DNA of 64,000 nucleotides. Origin: Dictyobacter vulcani. GTDB taxonomy: Bacteria > Chloroflexota > Ktedonobacteria > Ktedonobacterales > Ktedonobacteraceae. Where the stretch lies: NCBI RefSeq assembly GCF_008974265.1, contig NZ_BKZW01000002.1:124001-188000 (forward strand), in the 5' to 3' direction. Positions 45,448-54,231 of this stretch are shown in pieces. The translations under genes were made by a program, and so were the position numbers. The notes beneath the pieces were generated by a model. That model was given only the letters and a program-made list of their open reading frames with translations. It had not been told where the DNA came from and made no database searches. Numbering within the stretch: the first letter of the stretch is position 1; the number at the start of each line of letters is the position of its first letter.

Positions 45448-45717
45448 TTACAGTATTTGTCTGCGATTTTGAAGCCATTGCCATACTTCATTACGATCAA
45501 ATCTGTATGTATTGCCAAACTTGTGGACAGGCAGTCCTTCGCGATTGATAAGCTCTGAAATTTTCGTTTTGCCGAGCTTCAGGAATTGCAGCAACTCCTG
45601 CGTATCAATTAAAGCCTCTGGCGGAGGCGAAAGTGGTTCCGCAATAAATTTTTTGTTGGTTCCTTGTGCGCCAAAACCTTTGTGAGGATTTACAGAATGC
45701 GATTTTGTACGTGGCAT
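45448..45717 (-). CDS. excisionase-like HTH protein
   Basis: An 89-residue protein. Residues 35-86 form a MerR/excisionase-type helix-turn-helix (LIDTQELLQFLKLGKTKISELINREGLP then KFGNTYRFDRNEVWQWL). The order integrase/Xis is typical of integrative elements. It would control the direction of recombination. The gene is 39 bases upstream of the integrase, so the two are probably co-transcribed. Confidence 0.85.
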   Translation of the reverse strand: MPRTKSHSVNPHKGFGAQGTNKKFIAEPLSPPPEALIDTQELLQFLKLGKTKISELINREGLPVHKFGNTYRFDRNEVWQWLQNRRQIL

Positions 45718-45731
45718 TGCGTTATCTCCTG

Positions 45732-46106
45732 TTAATCCATATCAGCTGATATGAAAACGTTTTGATTAATAAGCACATACCCTTGCTCAAAAGACTTGAT
45801 ATGTAAATGATGAGGAGCAAGCTTAGAGTTCGCATTGCTGATATGTTTGCGCAGCAACTGCTTATTCGGAATCCCAGCCCACTTTTGTAGATCTGATCGC
45901 AGGATGTAAGGGAAAACAAATGCATCCGTCTGAAAAGATATCTGATGCTCCCGTTTTTTGAGAAAGAGACTACAGAGTCGATATTCAGTCGGCGTGAGTG
46001 GAACAATATGTTCATTGCAGAGTAATTTGCCATACGTATCACGACACACAATCGAAAGATCATTCCGCAAAATATATTTCGTTATCGTTGCCATTGTCAT
46101 CACCAT
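45732..46106 (-). CDS. orphan winged-helix regulator
   Basis: A 124-residue protein. The C-terminal half fits an OmpR/PhoB-type winged helix (VPLTPTEYRLCSLFLKK, LQKWAGIPNKQLLRKHISNANSKL, IKSFEQGYVLI). There is no receiver domain. Its layout resembles the orphan regulator at 51078. It probably controls the integrative element. The first 25 residues are not recognisable. Confidence 0.7.
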   Translation of the reverse strand: MVMTMATITKYILRNDLSIVCRDTYGKLLCNEHIVPLTPTEYRLCSLFLKKREHQISFQTDAFVFPYILRSDLQKWAGIPNKQLLRKHISNANSKLAPHHLHIKSFEQGYVLINQNVFISADMD

Positions 46107-46261
46107 TTCTATGCAATAAATGCTTGCTTGCTTTTATGCAGCAAGAATAGCATCCCTGGCGCCACAAATGATGAGAAGATTTTCTTTTGTCTTCCCCAAA
46201 ATCTTCTCTCTACACGAAGAGAGTTGTACGTACAAATGTATGAAGAGTGCTCTCTGTGAGG

Positions 46262-47053
46262 TTATTGCCCATGAATGCGGTAATCTTGAGCGTGATCCAT
46301 TTTGAGCTGGCGGACAAGGTGCTTGTCATTAAAGCGTGAATGAAGACGAGTTTCCACCTGTTCCCAGCTAGCTGTGTTCATCGTAATCACCGTTGGAGCC
46401 TGGGCATTATAGCGATGATTGAGTAATTGGAATAATTTGTCCGCTGCCCATGGTGTATTGTTCTGTGTGCCAAAGTCATCCAGAATAAGTAGATCGGTAT
46501 TACACAGTTGTTGAAAACGCTCATCATAGTCTTGTTCAGCGTTTGGGGAAAATGCTGCACGTAAATAATCGAGCAAGCGAGGAACGACTTGAAATAATAC
46601 CAGATTTCCTGCTTCGATTTGTTTCTTGGCGATGGAAACTGCCAGATGCGTTTTCCCACATCCATATTCACCAATCAATATCAACCATCCCTTTGGCTGA
46701 CAGGCAAACTCAAACGCTTGCATATATGCTTCGCGAACACCCTGGATAAAAGGATTGTAGGTCTCAAATGAGGCGGCGCGAAAACGCTCTAAGGTATGTA
46801 TGCCTGAAAGCTTGATGAGTTGTTGTTGCTTATGCTGTTGTATCTGCTCAATACTGCATTGACAGGGAAAAGGCTTGCCAAATTGGGGATGTCCAACAGG
46901 AACCTCTACACGGAGATATCCAGCACCTTTGCAAACGGGACATGGTTGTGGGTCGCTGCATTCTTTTGTTATTGTAGGCTGTTTGGCATGAGCTTTTCTC
47001 TGATGCTCCATCTCTCTCTGCGTTGTCTGTATCCAGTTTGTGACGCGATCCAT
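46262..47053 (-). CDS. DnaC/IstB-like helicase loader
   Basis: A 263-residue AAA+ protein. A four-cysteine zinc-binding region (CPVCKGAG ... FPCQC, residues 38-65) precedes the ATPase core. Walker A is GEYGCGKTH near residue 126, Walker B is LLILDDFG near 190. It overlaps the initiator-like gene by TAATG, so the two are translationally coupled. With that partner it would load the replicative helicase at the element's origin. Confidence 0.88.
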   Translation of the reverse strand: MDRVTNWIQTTQREMEHQRKAHAKQPTITKECSDPQPCPVCKGAGYLRVEVPVGHPQFGKPFPCQCSIEQIQQHKQQQLIKLSGIHTLERFRAASFETYNPFIQGVREAYMQAFEFACQPKGWLILIGEYGCGKTHLAVSIAKKQIEAGNLVLFQVVPRLLDYLRAAFSPNAEQDYDERFQQLCNTDLLILDDFGTQNNTPWAADKLFQLLNHRYNAQAPTVITMNTASWEQVETRLHSRFNDKHLVRQLKMDHAQDYRIHGQ

Positions 47054-48447
47054 TAAATTGTATCCTTTCCAATGTAATTTAACTTTTTCTTTAGTTGCAA
47101 AATCTCATGTATCTCCGCAAGTTTTTTAGACCACTCCGCCTGACTGTGTATTGTAAAAATATGTTGATCAATCTGCACTTCTACGAGCCACCTGTCCTGT
47201 GCCCAGGAACTACGAGCCTGCAACTGGTATTCATGTTTCTGGCCATCTTGTTTTACTTGTGCTGCGAGTTGGATCGCCTCTTGCTCAGTCATTATTGATT
47301 TAGGATTTGCTTGCTGTGACATGGATGTAGATGTGATGTGCTGTCCGCTAACCTCTAGTCTCGGAGGTAGGGTTGGACGTGATACTTGCTTTCGTATGAG
47401 TTCTTGGTGCCGTTTATGCTCCAGGGCGGCAATGATACGGCGTTTCCCATGGCTGTTATGGTGAGCCAGATCAGTGATCTTCATTCCCAATGGATCATGA
47501 TTTTTCTTCCAATACTCATCTGAACCATGGAGCCAGGCTTTTTCAATATCCTTGAGACTTAATGCTGGCCGCAATTTCATAATGACTGCCGCCGCACGAG
47601 CTTGTTGATGACGTTCCAATTCCTGGAAACTTTGACCTCGCAGGTGTTCAACCATCTGAATGATGATTGTGATGGTTTCAGATGCATCCATATCAGGAGC
47701 GTTTATTGCGTGCTGAGATAATTTGTTCTGGCTATCACGCAGTGAAGCTTGCGGAGATCCTATAGGGAGGGTGGGTGTAATGGCCATCTCATTTTGATTT
47801 TTATCAGTGTCTATAGCAGCTACTGTTACTATCTTTTTAGTATCTTTAAAACTCTTTCTATTCTTGTCTGTTGAGCTATAAGGCTTTCGATTGGCTCTAG
47901 AGGCTCTACGGTTATTGTTTTTATCATCGGCACTATTTCCGTCATTTGCCAGAAGCATTTCCGACAAACGCCGGAAGTATTTCCTATATTTGTCAGAAAT
48001 ATTTCCCCTTTCAATCAAGTGTTGTAGTATCGGAAAAATTCCCTGCTTTGTTGGAGGATTATTAATACCTGCTTGAATTTTTGCAGGATACAGTGTATAG
48101 CGATTCGTTTTTTCGGACTCATCGACATTGATATACCCCAATGCCACAAGAAGAGGAATAGCCGTATCGCGTAACGTACGATCACTGATTTCATTATCCA
48201 TTTGAGCCACTATTTCGCTTTGCGTTTTGTAAAGGGTAAAATCTTCTTCCTGACCCTTTGGCCCTTCATAGGTCGTCAATGGACGAAGATTCTCTTCCAT
48301 ATGCTTTTTAAATTCCTGGTTGATGCTTACCTGATAGAGCAAAAAACTTAGTAATGTCGAGGCTGCTTTGTTACCAACGCATGCTTTCCTTAAACAAGGC
48401 CGTTTAATCAAAATATCTTCTACTGGAAACTGAACACACCACTTCAT
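47053..48447 (-). CDS. replication-initiator-like protein with in-gene iterons
   Basis: A 464-residue protein. Residues 1-130 contain a winged-helix-like part (LYKTQSEIVAQMDNEISDRTLRDTAIPLLVALGYINV). Residues 147-215 are a low-complexity linker that overlaps four 22-bp repeats. The remainder has a DnaD-like helical look (LRPALSLKDIEKAWLHGSDEYWKKNHDPLGMKITDLAHH). It is coupled to the DnaC-like gene, so an initiator role is likely, although no family is certain. The linker repeats may be its own origin. Confidence 0.6.
   Translation of the reverse strand: MKWCVQFPVEDILIKRPCLRKACVGNKAASTLLSFLLYQVSINQEFKKHMEENLRPLTTYEGPKGQEEDFTLYKTQSEIVAQMDNEISDRTLRDTAIPLLVALGYINVDESEKTNRYTLYPAKIQAGINNPPTKQGIFPILQHLIERGNISDKYRKYFRRLSEMLLANDGNSADDKNNNRRASRANRKPYSSTDKNRKSFKDTKKIVTVAAIDTDKNQNEMAITPTLPIGSPQASLRDSQNKLSQHAINAPDMDASETITIIIQMVEHLRGQSFQELERHQQARAAAVIMKLRPALSLKDIEKAWLHGSDEYWKKNHDPLGMKITDLAHHNSHGKRRIIAALEHKRHQELIRKQVSRPTLPPRLEVSGQHITSTSMSQQANPKSIMTEQEAIQLAAQVKQDGQKHEYQLQARSSWAQDRWLVEVQIDQHIFTIHSQAEWSKKLAEIHEILQLKKKLNYIGKDTI
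47935..48022. repeat. 22-bp iterons inside the initiator-like gene
   Basis: ATTTCC starts four consecutive units at 47935, 47957, 47979 and 48001, exactly 22 bp apart. The first three share a second half related to TTTGYCAGAA; the fourth diverges. They translate to part of the linker of the coding sequence. Confidence 0.75.
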
Positions 48448-48802
48448 GATTGTTTCCCTCCTAAATCCATAAGAAGATAGCCGATTTCATTTTTATCTGA
48501 AGCAACTGTTGTGCGGACATATATATGAGCATATGAGTAGGTTGGATACGTCTGTTTTACCATTGGCTTCTTTCCTTAGTCTGTAAATACCGGTGGCAGT
48601 GATTATTTCAGTGAGCTAAGCAACTGCTTGTATGAACTATGCCGATTTTGAGCTTGTTTGTACAGACACAGAACCTACACAGAACCTACACAATAGCTAT
48701 ACAGTTCGCTGTGAATGCGTTTTTGGGAGGGCAAAGTGGGAACTTGTGGAAAACATAACCAACAGTTCCGTATGAGAGCTGTATTCTGGAAGTTGCTCAG
48801 CC
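48448..48802. other. intergenic region upstream of the integrative core
   Basis: About 355 bp without a gene. It contains a short tandem repeat, ACAGAACCTACAC twice near 48667-48690, and AT-rich sequence. It is upstream of the initiator-like gene and may carry the core promoter or an attachment site. Confidence 0.4.
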
Positions 48803-48844
48803 TTGCAAAAAGCTTTCCTTTTTATTATAATGAGTATGTACTCA
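48803..48844 (+). promoter_or_regulatory. promoter and operator of the TetR gene at 48869
   Basis: TTGCAA (48803-48808), 17-bp spacer, TATAAT (48826-48831), overlapped by the palindrome TGAGT-atgt-ACTCA (48831-48844). This is the classic layout for autorepression. Confidence 0.8.
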
Positions 48845-48868
48845 GTCATTATTCGATTGGTGAGAGTT

Positions 48869-49441
48869 ATGGCAAGACCCAAAAGTCCAGAGAAACGCGA
48901 CGCTATCCTTGCGGCAGCAGTTCAGCTGATTGCCGAGCAAGGTTTAAGTATCCCTACGTCCAAAATCGCCAAAGTAGCCGGAATCTCAGAAGGATCACTC
49001 TTTACCTACTTTGAGACCAAGGAGACACTGTTCAATGAATTGTATTTGGAATTGAAGGCCGAAGTGCGAGCAAATATGCTTGACGCGTATCCTGCCCATG
49101 CAAGCTTAGGGGTCCGTGCTCGTTGGGTTTGGGACATGTATGTTCGGTTCGGTATTGCTCATCCTGATAAATACAAAGTCATCACCCAATTGAGCGTTTC
49201 GGATTCCATCTGGGAACAGACCAAACGCCTGAGTCTGGAAGGATACGAAGCTCTTCATGCGATGATTCAAGAGACGTTTGCCGGTGGTGCTCTCAAAGAT
49301 CAGCCCTATGAATTTGGTACGGCCTTACTCCTCTCTCTCATGAATATGACCATTGAGTTCATTGAACTCCATCCTTCAGAGGCAGACCGTTTTTGGGATG
49401 CTGGCTTTACCGCTTTCTGGAATGCGGTGACAGGACCCTAA
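48869..49441 (+). CDS. TetR-family transcriptional regulator
   Basis: About 190 residues from ATG 48869; a longer frame back to 48803 would translate the promoter. The HTH is IPTSKIAKVAGISEGSLFTYF near residue 27. The C-terminal domain is helical. The gene is followed by an SDR gene in the same direction, with a 34-bp inverted repeat between them that reuses TGAGT/ACTCA half-sites, so the SDR is a likely target. Confidence 0.9.
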   Translation: MARPKSPEKRDAILAAAVQLIAEQGLSIPTSKIAKVAGISEGSLFTYFETKETLFNELYLELKAEVRANMLDAYPAHASLGVRARWVWDMYVRFGIAHPDKYKVITQLSVSDSIWEQTKRLSLEGYEALHAMIQETFAGGALKDQPYEFGTALLLSLMNMTIEFIELHPSEADRFWDAGFTAFWNAVTGP

Positions 49442-49450
49442 AATTTTACT

Positions 49451-49484
49451 TTTATAAATGAGTGCCTAAATACTCATTTATAAA
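49451..49484. promoter_or_regulatory. inverted repeat between TetR and SDR genes
   Basis: A 13-bp perfect inverted repeat (TTTATAAATGAGT at 49451-49463, complement at 49472-49484) with an 8-base loop. It contains the TGAGT/ACTCA half-sites of the TetR operator, at a wider spacing. It could be a second operator or an AT-rich terminator. Confidence 0.55.
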
Positions 49485-49614
49485 ACAAATGATTGCCAAA
49501 CATTGTCTGCCTATGAGATTGTGCCAGGGCAAATGGGACGTGTGTGTGATCAATCACGGCTCTCCGCACTTCTGGTACAACCGCAAACACTCATGTTTCC
49601 TTCAGGAGATTTTT

Positions 49615-50598
49615 ATGACCACATCCAATTCACTCATCACAACCAGATTTAACGCTACAAGCACCGCTGCGGACGTCGTGGCTGGTCTCGACCTCACCAG
49701 TGTTCGTGCCATCGTCACCGGAGCCTCGTCCGGCATCGGCCTTGAGACTGCTCGGGCACTCGCTAGTGCTGGCGCGGAAGTAACACTCGCGGTCCGTAAT
49801 ACCGCCGCTGGTGCGAAGGCTGCCAAGGACATTGCGAAGTCAACCAGGAATGAGCGTGTGCGCGTCATCGCTCTGGATCTTGCCAATCAAGCCTCAATAG
49901 CCAACTTTGTCCAGAGCTGGAAGGGACCGCTGCATCTGCTGATCAATAATGCAGGGGCCATTCCGAGCACGCTGTCCCGGACTGTGGAAGGCTGGGAACT
50001 GCAGTTCGCCACCAATTACCTTGGTCACTTCACTCTGAGCCTTGGATTACATGACGCCCTCGCCGTTGGTGCCCGCGAATGGGGCGAGGCACGCATCATC
50101 TCGGTCAGTTCTACCGCACATATGAGATCACCAGTCGTGTTCGACGACATCCACTTTGAACGACGCGAGTACGACCCGCAGGCGGCCTACGCACAGTCCA
50201 AGACCGCCAACTCGTTATTTGCGGTCGAAGCCACGCGCCGCTGGGCCGCCGATGGCATCGTCACCAACACTGCCAACCCCGGCGGTATCGCCACCGGATT
50301 GCAAAGAGACTTCACACAGAAACAAAAAGATTACCTGGCCGCCGCCGAGGCCGCAGGAGTCTTCGTCTACAAGACTGTTGAGCAAGGTGCCGCTACTACC
50401 CTCGTCGCAGCAGTTGCCCCCGAATTCGCCCACACCGGTGGACACTATCTTACCGACGGCCAGGAGGCCCACACAGTGCCCAACGACGCCGACTTGTTCA
50501 AAAACAGTGATGGTGTCAAGCAGTGGGCGATTGACCCGGACATCGCACAGACACTGTGGACGGTCTCGCTCGAACTCATCGGCCAACCCGCCGCGTAA
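49615..50598 (+). CDS. short-chain dehydrogenase/reductase
   Basis: About 327 residues from ATG 49615 (CAGGAGA 5 bases upstream). Classical SDR motifs: TGASSGIG near residue 40, NNAG near 115, a catalytic serine in ISVSSTAHM and YAQSK near 197, and NPGGIATG. It belongs to the retinol-dehydrogenase/WW-oxidoreductase-like group by its overall pattern. The DNA is visibly more GC-rich in third positions than neighbouring genes, a sign of recent acquisition. It probably forms a detoxification unit with the TetR. Confidence 0.88.
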   Translation: MTTSNSLITTRFNATSTAADVVAGLDLTSVRAIVTGASSGIGLETARALASAGAEVTLAVRNTAAGAKAAKDIAKSTRNERVRVIALDLANQASIANFVQSWKGPLHLLINNAGAIPSTLSRTVEGWELQFATNYLGHFTLSLGLHDALAVGAREWGEARIISVSSTAHMRSPVVFDDIHFERREYDPQAAYAQSKTANSLFAVEATRRWAADGIVTNTANPGGIATGLQRDFTQKQKDYLAAAEAAGVFVYKTVEQGAATTLVAAVAPEFAHTGGHYLTDGQEAHTVPNDADLFKNSDGVKQWAIDPDIAQTLWTVSLELIGQPAA

Positions 50599-50710
50599 GG
50601 CGAATCGAAGTTCTTCTGCGAGCTCATGTTTCTCCTTTTGTACAAAGTCGAGCTAAGGGAGCAACGTTGATTTACGGAACTGGCTTGAAGCTCATCAGTA
50701 TTGCTACATA

Positions 50711-50899
50711 ATGGTCGTTGCTTGTACCAAGCCAGTGGACTTCCAGACCCCTGAGGGGCGAGATTGGGTCGAAGCTGCCCTGATCGAGACGCGTATCCCG
50801 AACCAGTGGTATCGACCCTCGATGTACGAAGGCACAAAAGGCCCACGGCTCTTCGATTGGGTCGTCGTTACCCTCTTCTTTCTCTCACTCCAACTGTAG
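50711..50899 (+). pseudogene. fragment of an IS701-like transposase
   Basis: A 62-codon frame. EGTKGPRLFDW resembles the conserved segment of IS701-type transposases (usually written EGTKGPRLYDWA). The rest of the gene is absent. It is probably a relic left between other insertions. Confidence 0.45.
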
Positions 50900-51077
50900 T
50901 GCTGTGATTATTTTTGAGCTCACCTATACAGCCGTATACGGAAATGTCATGCTTTTGTATGGGGGTTGTATAGGCGCTGTATCTGTTCAAGAGAACCTCA
51001 AACGGGCATAGTTCATACATGTGAAGAACGTCTTAGCTGGAGAAAACAGCGTAGTACGAAAAGTGGGAGAAGAAAAA

Positions 51078-51410
51078 ATGTCCATGGTTCATAACAGCGT
51101 CTGTACGTTTCATAATTTGACAGTACATCTTCTACATGAAGTCCGAGTGATCATATTTAATGGGAGGCAAATCCGTTTTACCCCCATCGAATATCACCTG
51201 ATGAGGTATCTATTAACCGAGCGTCCAGTCTCTGATAAAGAATTAGTTGAAGATATTTTCCATAGTGAACTTGATATGTGGAACAGAGAAGCGCTGAATA
51301 AACATATAGGGAACGTACGCAGAAAATTAAAAAAATCAGGTTCCCATCTATCAATTCTCCGTGTTGCCACGTTTGGCTATATTTTAGTTCCCAATGATGA
51401 GCGCCATTGA
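51078..51410 (+). CDS. orphan winged-helix regulator
   Basis: About 110 residues from ATG 51078 (GGGAGAAGA 5 bases upstream). An OmpR/PhoB-type C-terminal effector domain without a receiver: IRFTPIEYHLMRYLL, WNREALNKHIGNVRRKLKK, ILRVATFGYILVP. It shares its layout with the regulator at 45732. Its targets are unknown. It may control the neighbouring membrane-protein gene at 51693. Confidence 0.75.
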   Translation: MSMVHNSVCTFHNLTVHLLHEVRVIIFNGRQIRFTPIEYHLMRYLLTERPVSDKELVEDIFHSELDMWNREALNKHIGNVRRKLKKSGSHLSILRVATFGYILVPNDERH

Positions 51411-51692
51411 ATACCTATTAACGTAATTGAAATTTATCAGATAATTTTTCCTATGCATTGGAACTTTGAGTGGAGAAAACGACATATTCTCGCACACATC
51501 TTTTCCATTAGGTATACCTGCTGTATTCCCAAAAGGTTTGAGACTGTTTTTTCTCTTTTTTATCTCACAAATAAATTTTATTTGATTGAAACGAAAAATT
51601 ATGCGAGAAAAGCTTGCTTTTTAATTTGTGCTTGGATATACTCGAGATATCTGTAAAAACATGCGTAATTCATCCTAGAGGAGGAAGAAGCT

Positions 51693-52337
51693 ATGGCTAA
51701 GCAGAGCAAGTACTTCGTGCGGTACGATCGGTTATTGGTGACCGCTACGGACAAAATGCAAGAGTATCTAGACAAAATGACTCTCTACCCAGACAATACC
51801 GTCTATCTGATGGAGGCTTCAGCTATTGCCTGTGGCACATTAGGAAGGTTGCAGGATAACCCACGTTTCCGCGAAGATGTCGAGAAGGTCCATAGTTTCT
51901 CATCGCAACTTGCTGATGTGGAGGAGTTCTCAGATAGCTTTGAGGAATTCATGCAAGTAGAGCGGGAGATTCTCACCAAAGGAGGACTCTCTGCCACTTC
52001 AGTTAGCCTATTGACTGCTCAATGCCGAACCTGTATTCGTAATTTTCATGATCGCCGTGGTAGTACTCCCGAGGATGTTATCGGATCCGTTTATACTCTT
52101 CGTACGGCTGCGTGTGAGATAGCGGATCAATTGAGTAGCAAATACCGTGACAACGAGCGGCTTATGCGGTGGAGAAAAAGAGCGAGGATTGTCGGTTTAG
52201 GGCTTGGGGGAGCTACCGTTATTGGACTCAACTTTAGCCCAATTACAACAACTGTAGGCCTCTCCACAGTCGGCTCTCAACTCTCAGGAGAAATTGGAGT
52301 GGGGATGATTTATACTGCCGCAGCCATGCTTACCTAA
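51693..52337 (+). CDS. small protein with C-terminal membrane helices, unknown
   Basis: A 214-residue protein with GGAGGAAGAA upstream of the ATG. Residues 1-150 are helical and acidic, and residues about 163-214 have two short hydrophobic stretches (IVGLGLGGATVIGLNF and IGVGMIYTAAAML). No family is recognised. The IS5-type element begins about 70 bp after the stop. Context offers no function. Confidence 0.6.
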   Translation: MAKQSKYFVRYDRLLVTATDKMQEYLDKMTLYPDNTVYLMEASAIACGTLGRLQDNPRFREDVEKVHSFSSQLADVEEFSDSFEEFMQVEREILTKGGLSATSVSLLTAQCRTCIRNFHDRRGSTPEDVIGSVYTLRTAACEIADQLSSKYRDNERLMRWRKRARIVGLGLGGATVIGLNFSPITTTVGLSTVGSQLSGEIGVGMIYTAAAMLT

Positions 52338-52424
52338 TGATTATTCCGGAAACGCTAATATCCTCAACCATGACAAATTGTTTTATGCGTAATTTTTATA
52401 GTTATCCTAGGGTGTGTTTGCAAA

Positions 52425-52832
52425 TCATAACCAAAGCAGAATAGAGGCAAGCGTGACCATAGCCAGGAAGTTGACCGCCCGCTTCTCATAGCGGGTGGCT
52501 ACTCGCCGAAACTGCTTGAGACGATTGATCGTGCGTTCAACGCGGTTCCGCTTTTTATATACGGCTCGGTTAAATGGCCCGGTGCGCGTCTCGTCGCTGC
52601 GGCGGGGAATCGTGTAATCAATTCCTCGCTTTTTGAGGTACCGCCGGATCTTACGACTACTGTAGGCTTTGTCTCCCAGGACCCGCTTTGGCCGTAGCTT
52701 GGGACGGCCTCGTCCTGCTCTCTTGACAGCCCCTTGCTCCATCAGGCATTCGAATTTGGTCGTTTCATGGCGATGTCCTGCCGTAAGCACAACCGTCATC
52801 GGTTTCCCTTGACCTTCCACTCGCAAATGCAC
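52425..52832 (-). CDS. IS5-type transposase, C-terminal frame
   Basis: A 135-residue frame with LGDKAYSSRKIR (second Asp) and NRVERTINRLKQFRRVATRYEK (final Glu region), typical of IS5. The first ATG at 52832 is internal; the frame is open upstream to the frameshift tract, so synthesis as a fusion of about 265 residues is expected. Confidence 0.85.
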   Translation of the reverse strand: MHLRVEGQGKPMTVVLTAGHRHETTKFECLMEQGAVKRAGRGRPKLRPKRVLGDKAYSSRKIRRYLKKRGIDYTIPRRSDETRTGPFNRAVYKKRNRVERTINRLKQFRRVATRYEKRAVNFLAMVTLASILLWL

Positions 52833-52861
52833 TTTCGTGCTGAAACCGCCTTGACTCTTGC

Positions 52862-53230
52862 CTAATGCTTCTTGATTTTGATCCCCCCTTTTGCTCCTGC
52901 TGCATGTTGGTGGGCACGAATCACGGTACTATCAACGCTATGCGTTTCCCAATCAATGTGGCCTGCGGCATCGCTTTGTTGCTGCAGGGCTTGCAGGACG
53001 TGCTGCCAGATTCCCGCCTTGACCCAGCGATAAAATCGGCTTGCCACGGTTCTCCACGGACCATATCGCTCGGGAAGATCTCTCCAAGGGGCTCCCGTCC
53101 GTAAAATCCAAAGAATGCCATTCAGAATCAGACGATGATCATGTGCTGGACGACCCACATGGGGCTTTTGCGGCGGCAGCAAGGGGGCCAGCTTTTCCCA
53201 TTGCTCATCGCTCAATTCGCCTCTTCTCAT
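52862..53230 (-). CDS. IS5-type transposase, N-terminal frame
   Basis: A 122-residue frame (LSDEQWEKLAPLLPP, GRPAHDHRLILNGILWILRTGAPWRDLP, and the first DDE aspartate in HSVDSTVIRAHQHAAGAKGG). It ends soon after an AAAAGGGGGG tract near 52881-52890. A -1 shift in that tract continues into the catalytic frame in register (DQNQEALGKSQGG...). This is the usual programmed-frameshift arrangement of IS427-type elements. Confidence 0.85.
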   Translation of the reverse strand: MRRGELSDEQWEKLAPLLPPQKPHVGRPAHDHRLILNGILWILRTGAPWRDLPERYGPWRTVASRFYRWVKAGIWQHVLQALQQQSDAAGHIDWETHSVDSTVIRAHQHAAGAKGGIKIKKH

Positions 53231-53266
53231 ACTCCTTTCTATCGGCTATTTGCAAACACGCCCTAG

Positions 53267-53547
53267 TCCTGCTCAAGGGGAGTGCATGGATCCTCTTCTG
53301 TTGGCATTAGATGGCCAAACGATTTCCATTGAAGCACTGAGAGAGCCTATTTTCTTTGTTGCTCCTAGTTCGAGTCATTGAAGAAGTGAAGTCTCTATGT
53401 TGTTGCCCCGTTTTGAACGACTCTACGAAGTGAAAAGTTGACTCTTCACAACTTCAAATTGAACCGGGCTGAGATAGACCAGAGTAGAGTGCTTACGCAC
53501 CTGATTGTTAACCTGTGCAAATGAGTTACTTCCTCTCCTCGGCTCCA
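53267..53547. other. region downstream of the intron domain V relic
   Basis: No gene was recognised. On the minus strand it follows domain V and should hold domain VI and the intron's 3' end, near 53490. Confidence 0.35.
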
Positions 53548-53581
53548 AAACCGAACATGAACGTTTCCCTTCATCCGGTTC
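53548..53581 (-). ncRNA. group II intron domain V relic
   Basis: Read on the minus strand these 34 bases fold as domain V: an 8-bp lower helix starting GAACCGGA, a 2-base bulge, an upper helix, and a GAAA tetraloop at positions 15-18. Length, bulge and loop match the domain V consensus. The catalytic triad reads AAC instead of AGC, and one upper pair is a G-G mismatch, so it is probably decayed. No reverse transcriptase frame is near. Confidence 0.6.
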
Positions 53582-54231
53582 CTCAATGATAATCCTGCTC
53601 ACAAGAGCGTGTGGATGGTTTTCTCCTTATCGCATCGACCAGCGATGAGAGCCACTTGTGAGTTCCTCCGTTCCCATGATTTGTTTTATGCTCCTGTAGG
53701 CAAGTGCTATCCACCGGAGATGTTTGATGAGCGAAAGGAGAGAATATTACAGTTCTCGTCCCACACAGATCTCATTACCGTTTCAGTCAAGCCTATCAGC
53801 CTCTTTGGTTTGTTAGAAGTTATGATGGTTTAGAGGCACCTTCAGTTTCCTTCGCCTTGGGCGCTTGACTTGGAAAGTAGTCATGTTAAGGCTCATGAGG
53901 CTTTCCATCTCTGCCAGCTTGACGGATTGAGGACCAGTCGCTACCGTCGGGCAAGGACATCCCACGTTCACCTGGTGGTAGAGAAATTGCGTCTCCCATC
54001 AAATCATGAGTTATCAAGTATGAATATCCTTGCTAGCCATTCCTTCATGGTCCGATGAGGTGCAGGATTTGTTGAAGGACTACGACAATACTTGATCCAT
54101 ATAACTTTAAATTGCTAATGCTCTTTGCCTACACAGAAAAATTGATTTATTTTTCCTGCGTAAGGGACTGTAGATTATCCAATACCATTGGTAAGAATAT
54201 TTAAAGTGTAGTATTGCTCTTTCTTGATTTC
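53582..54231. other. probable remainder of the decayed group II intron
   Basis: About 650 bp without a gene. On the minus strand, stretches such as GGCGAAGGAAACTGAAGGTG (near 53840) resemble structured group II intron segments. The RT gene normally placed before domain V is absent. Confidence 0.3.

Larger units (their letters stand above)
52410..53263 (-). mobile_element. IS5-family (IS427-like) insertion sequence
   Basis: Terminal repeats GGGTGTGTTTGCAAAT (52410-52425) and ATTTGCAAACACGCCC (53248-53263) differ at one position, with TA on both flanks. It has two overlapping minus-strand frames of one transposase. Confidence 0.9.
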
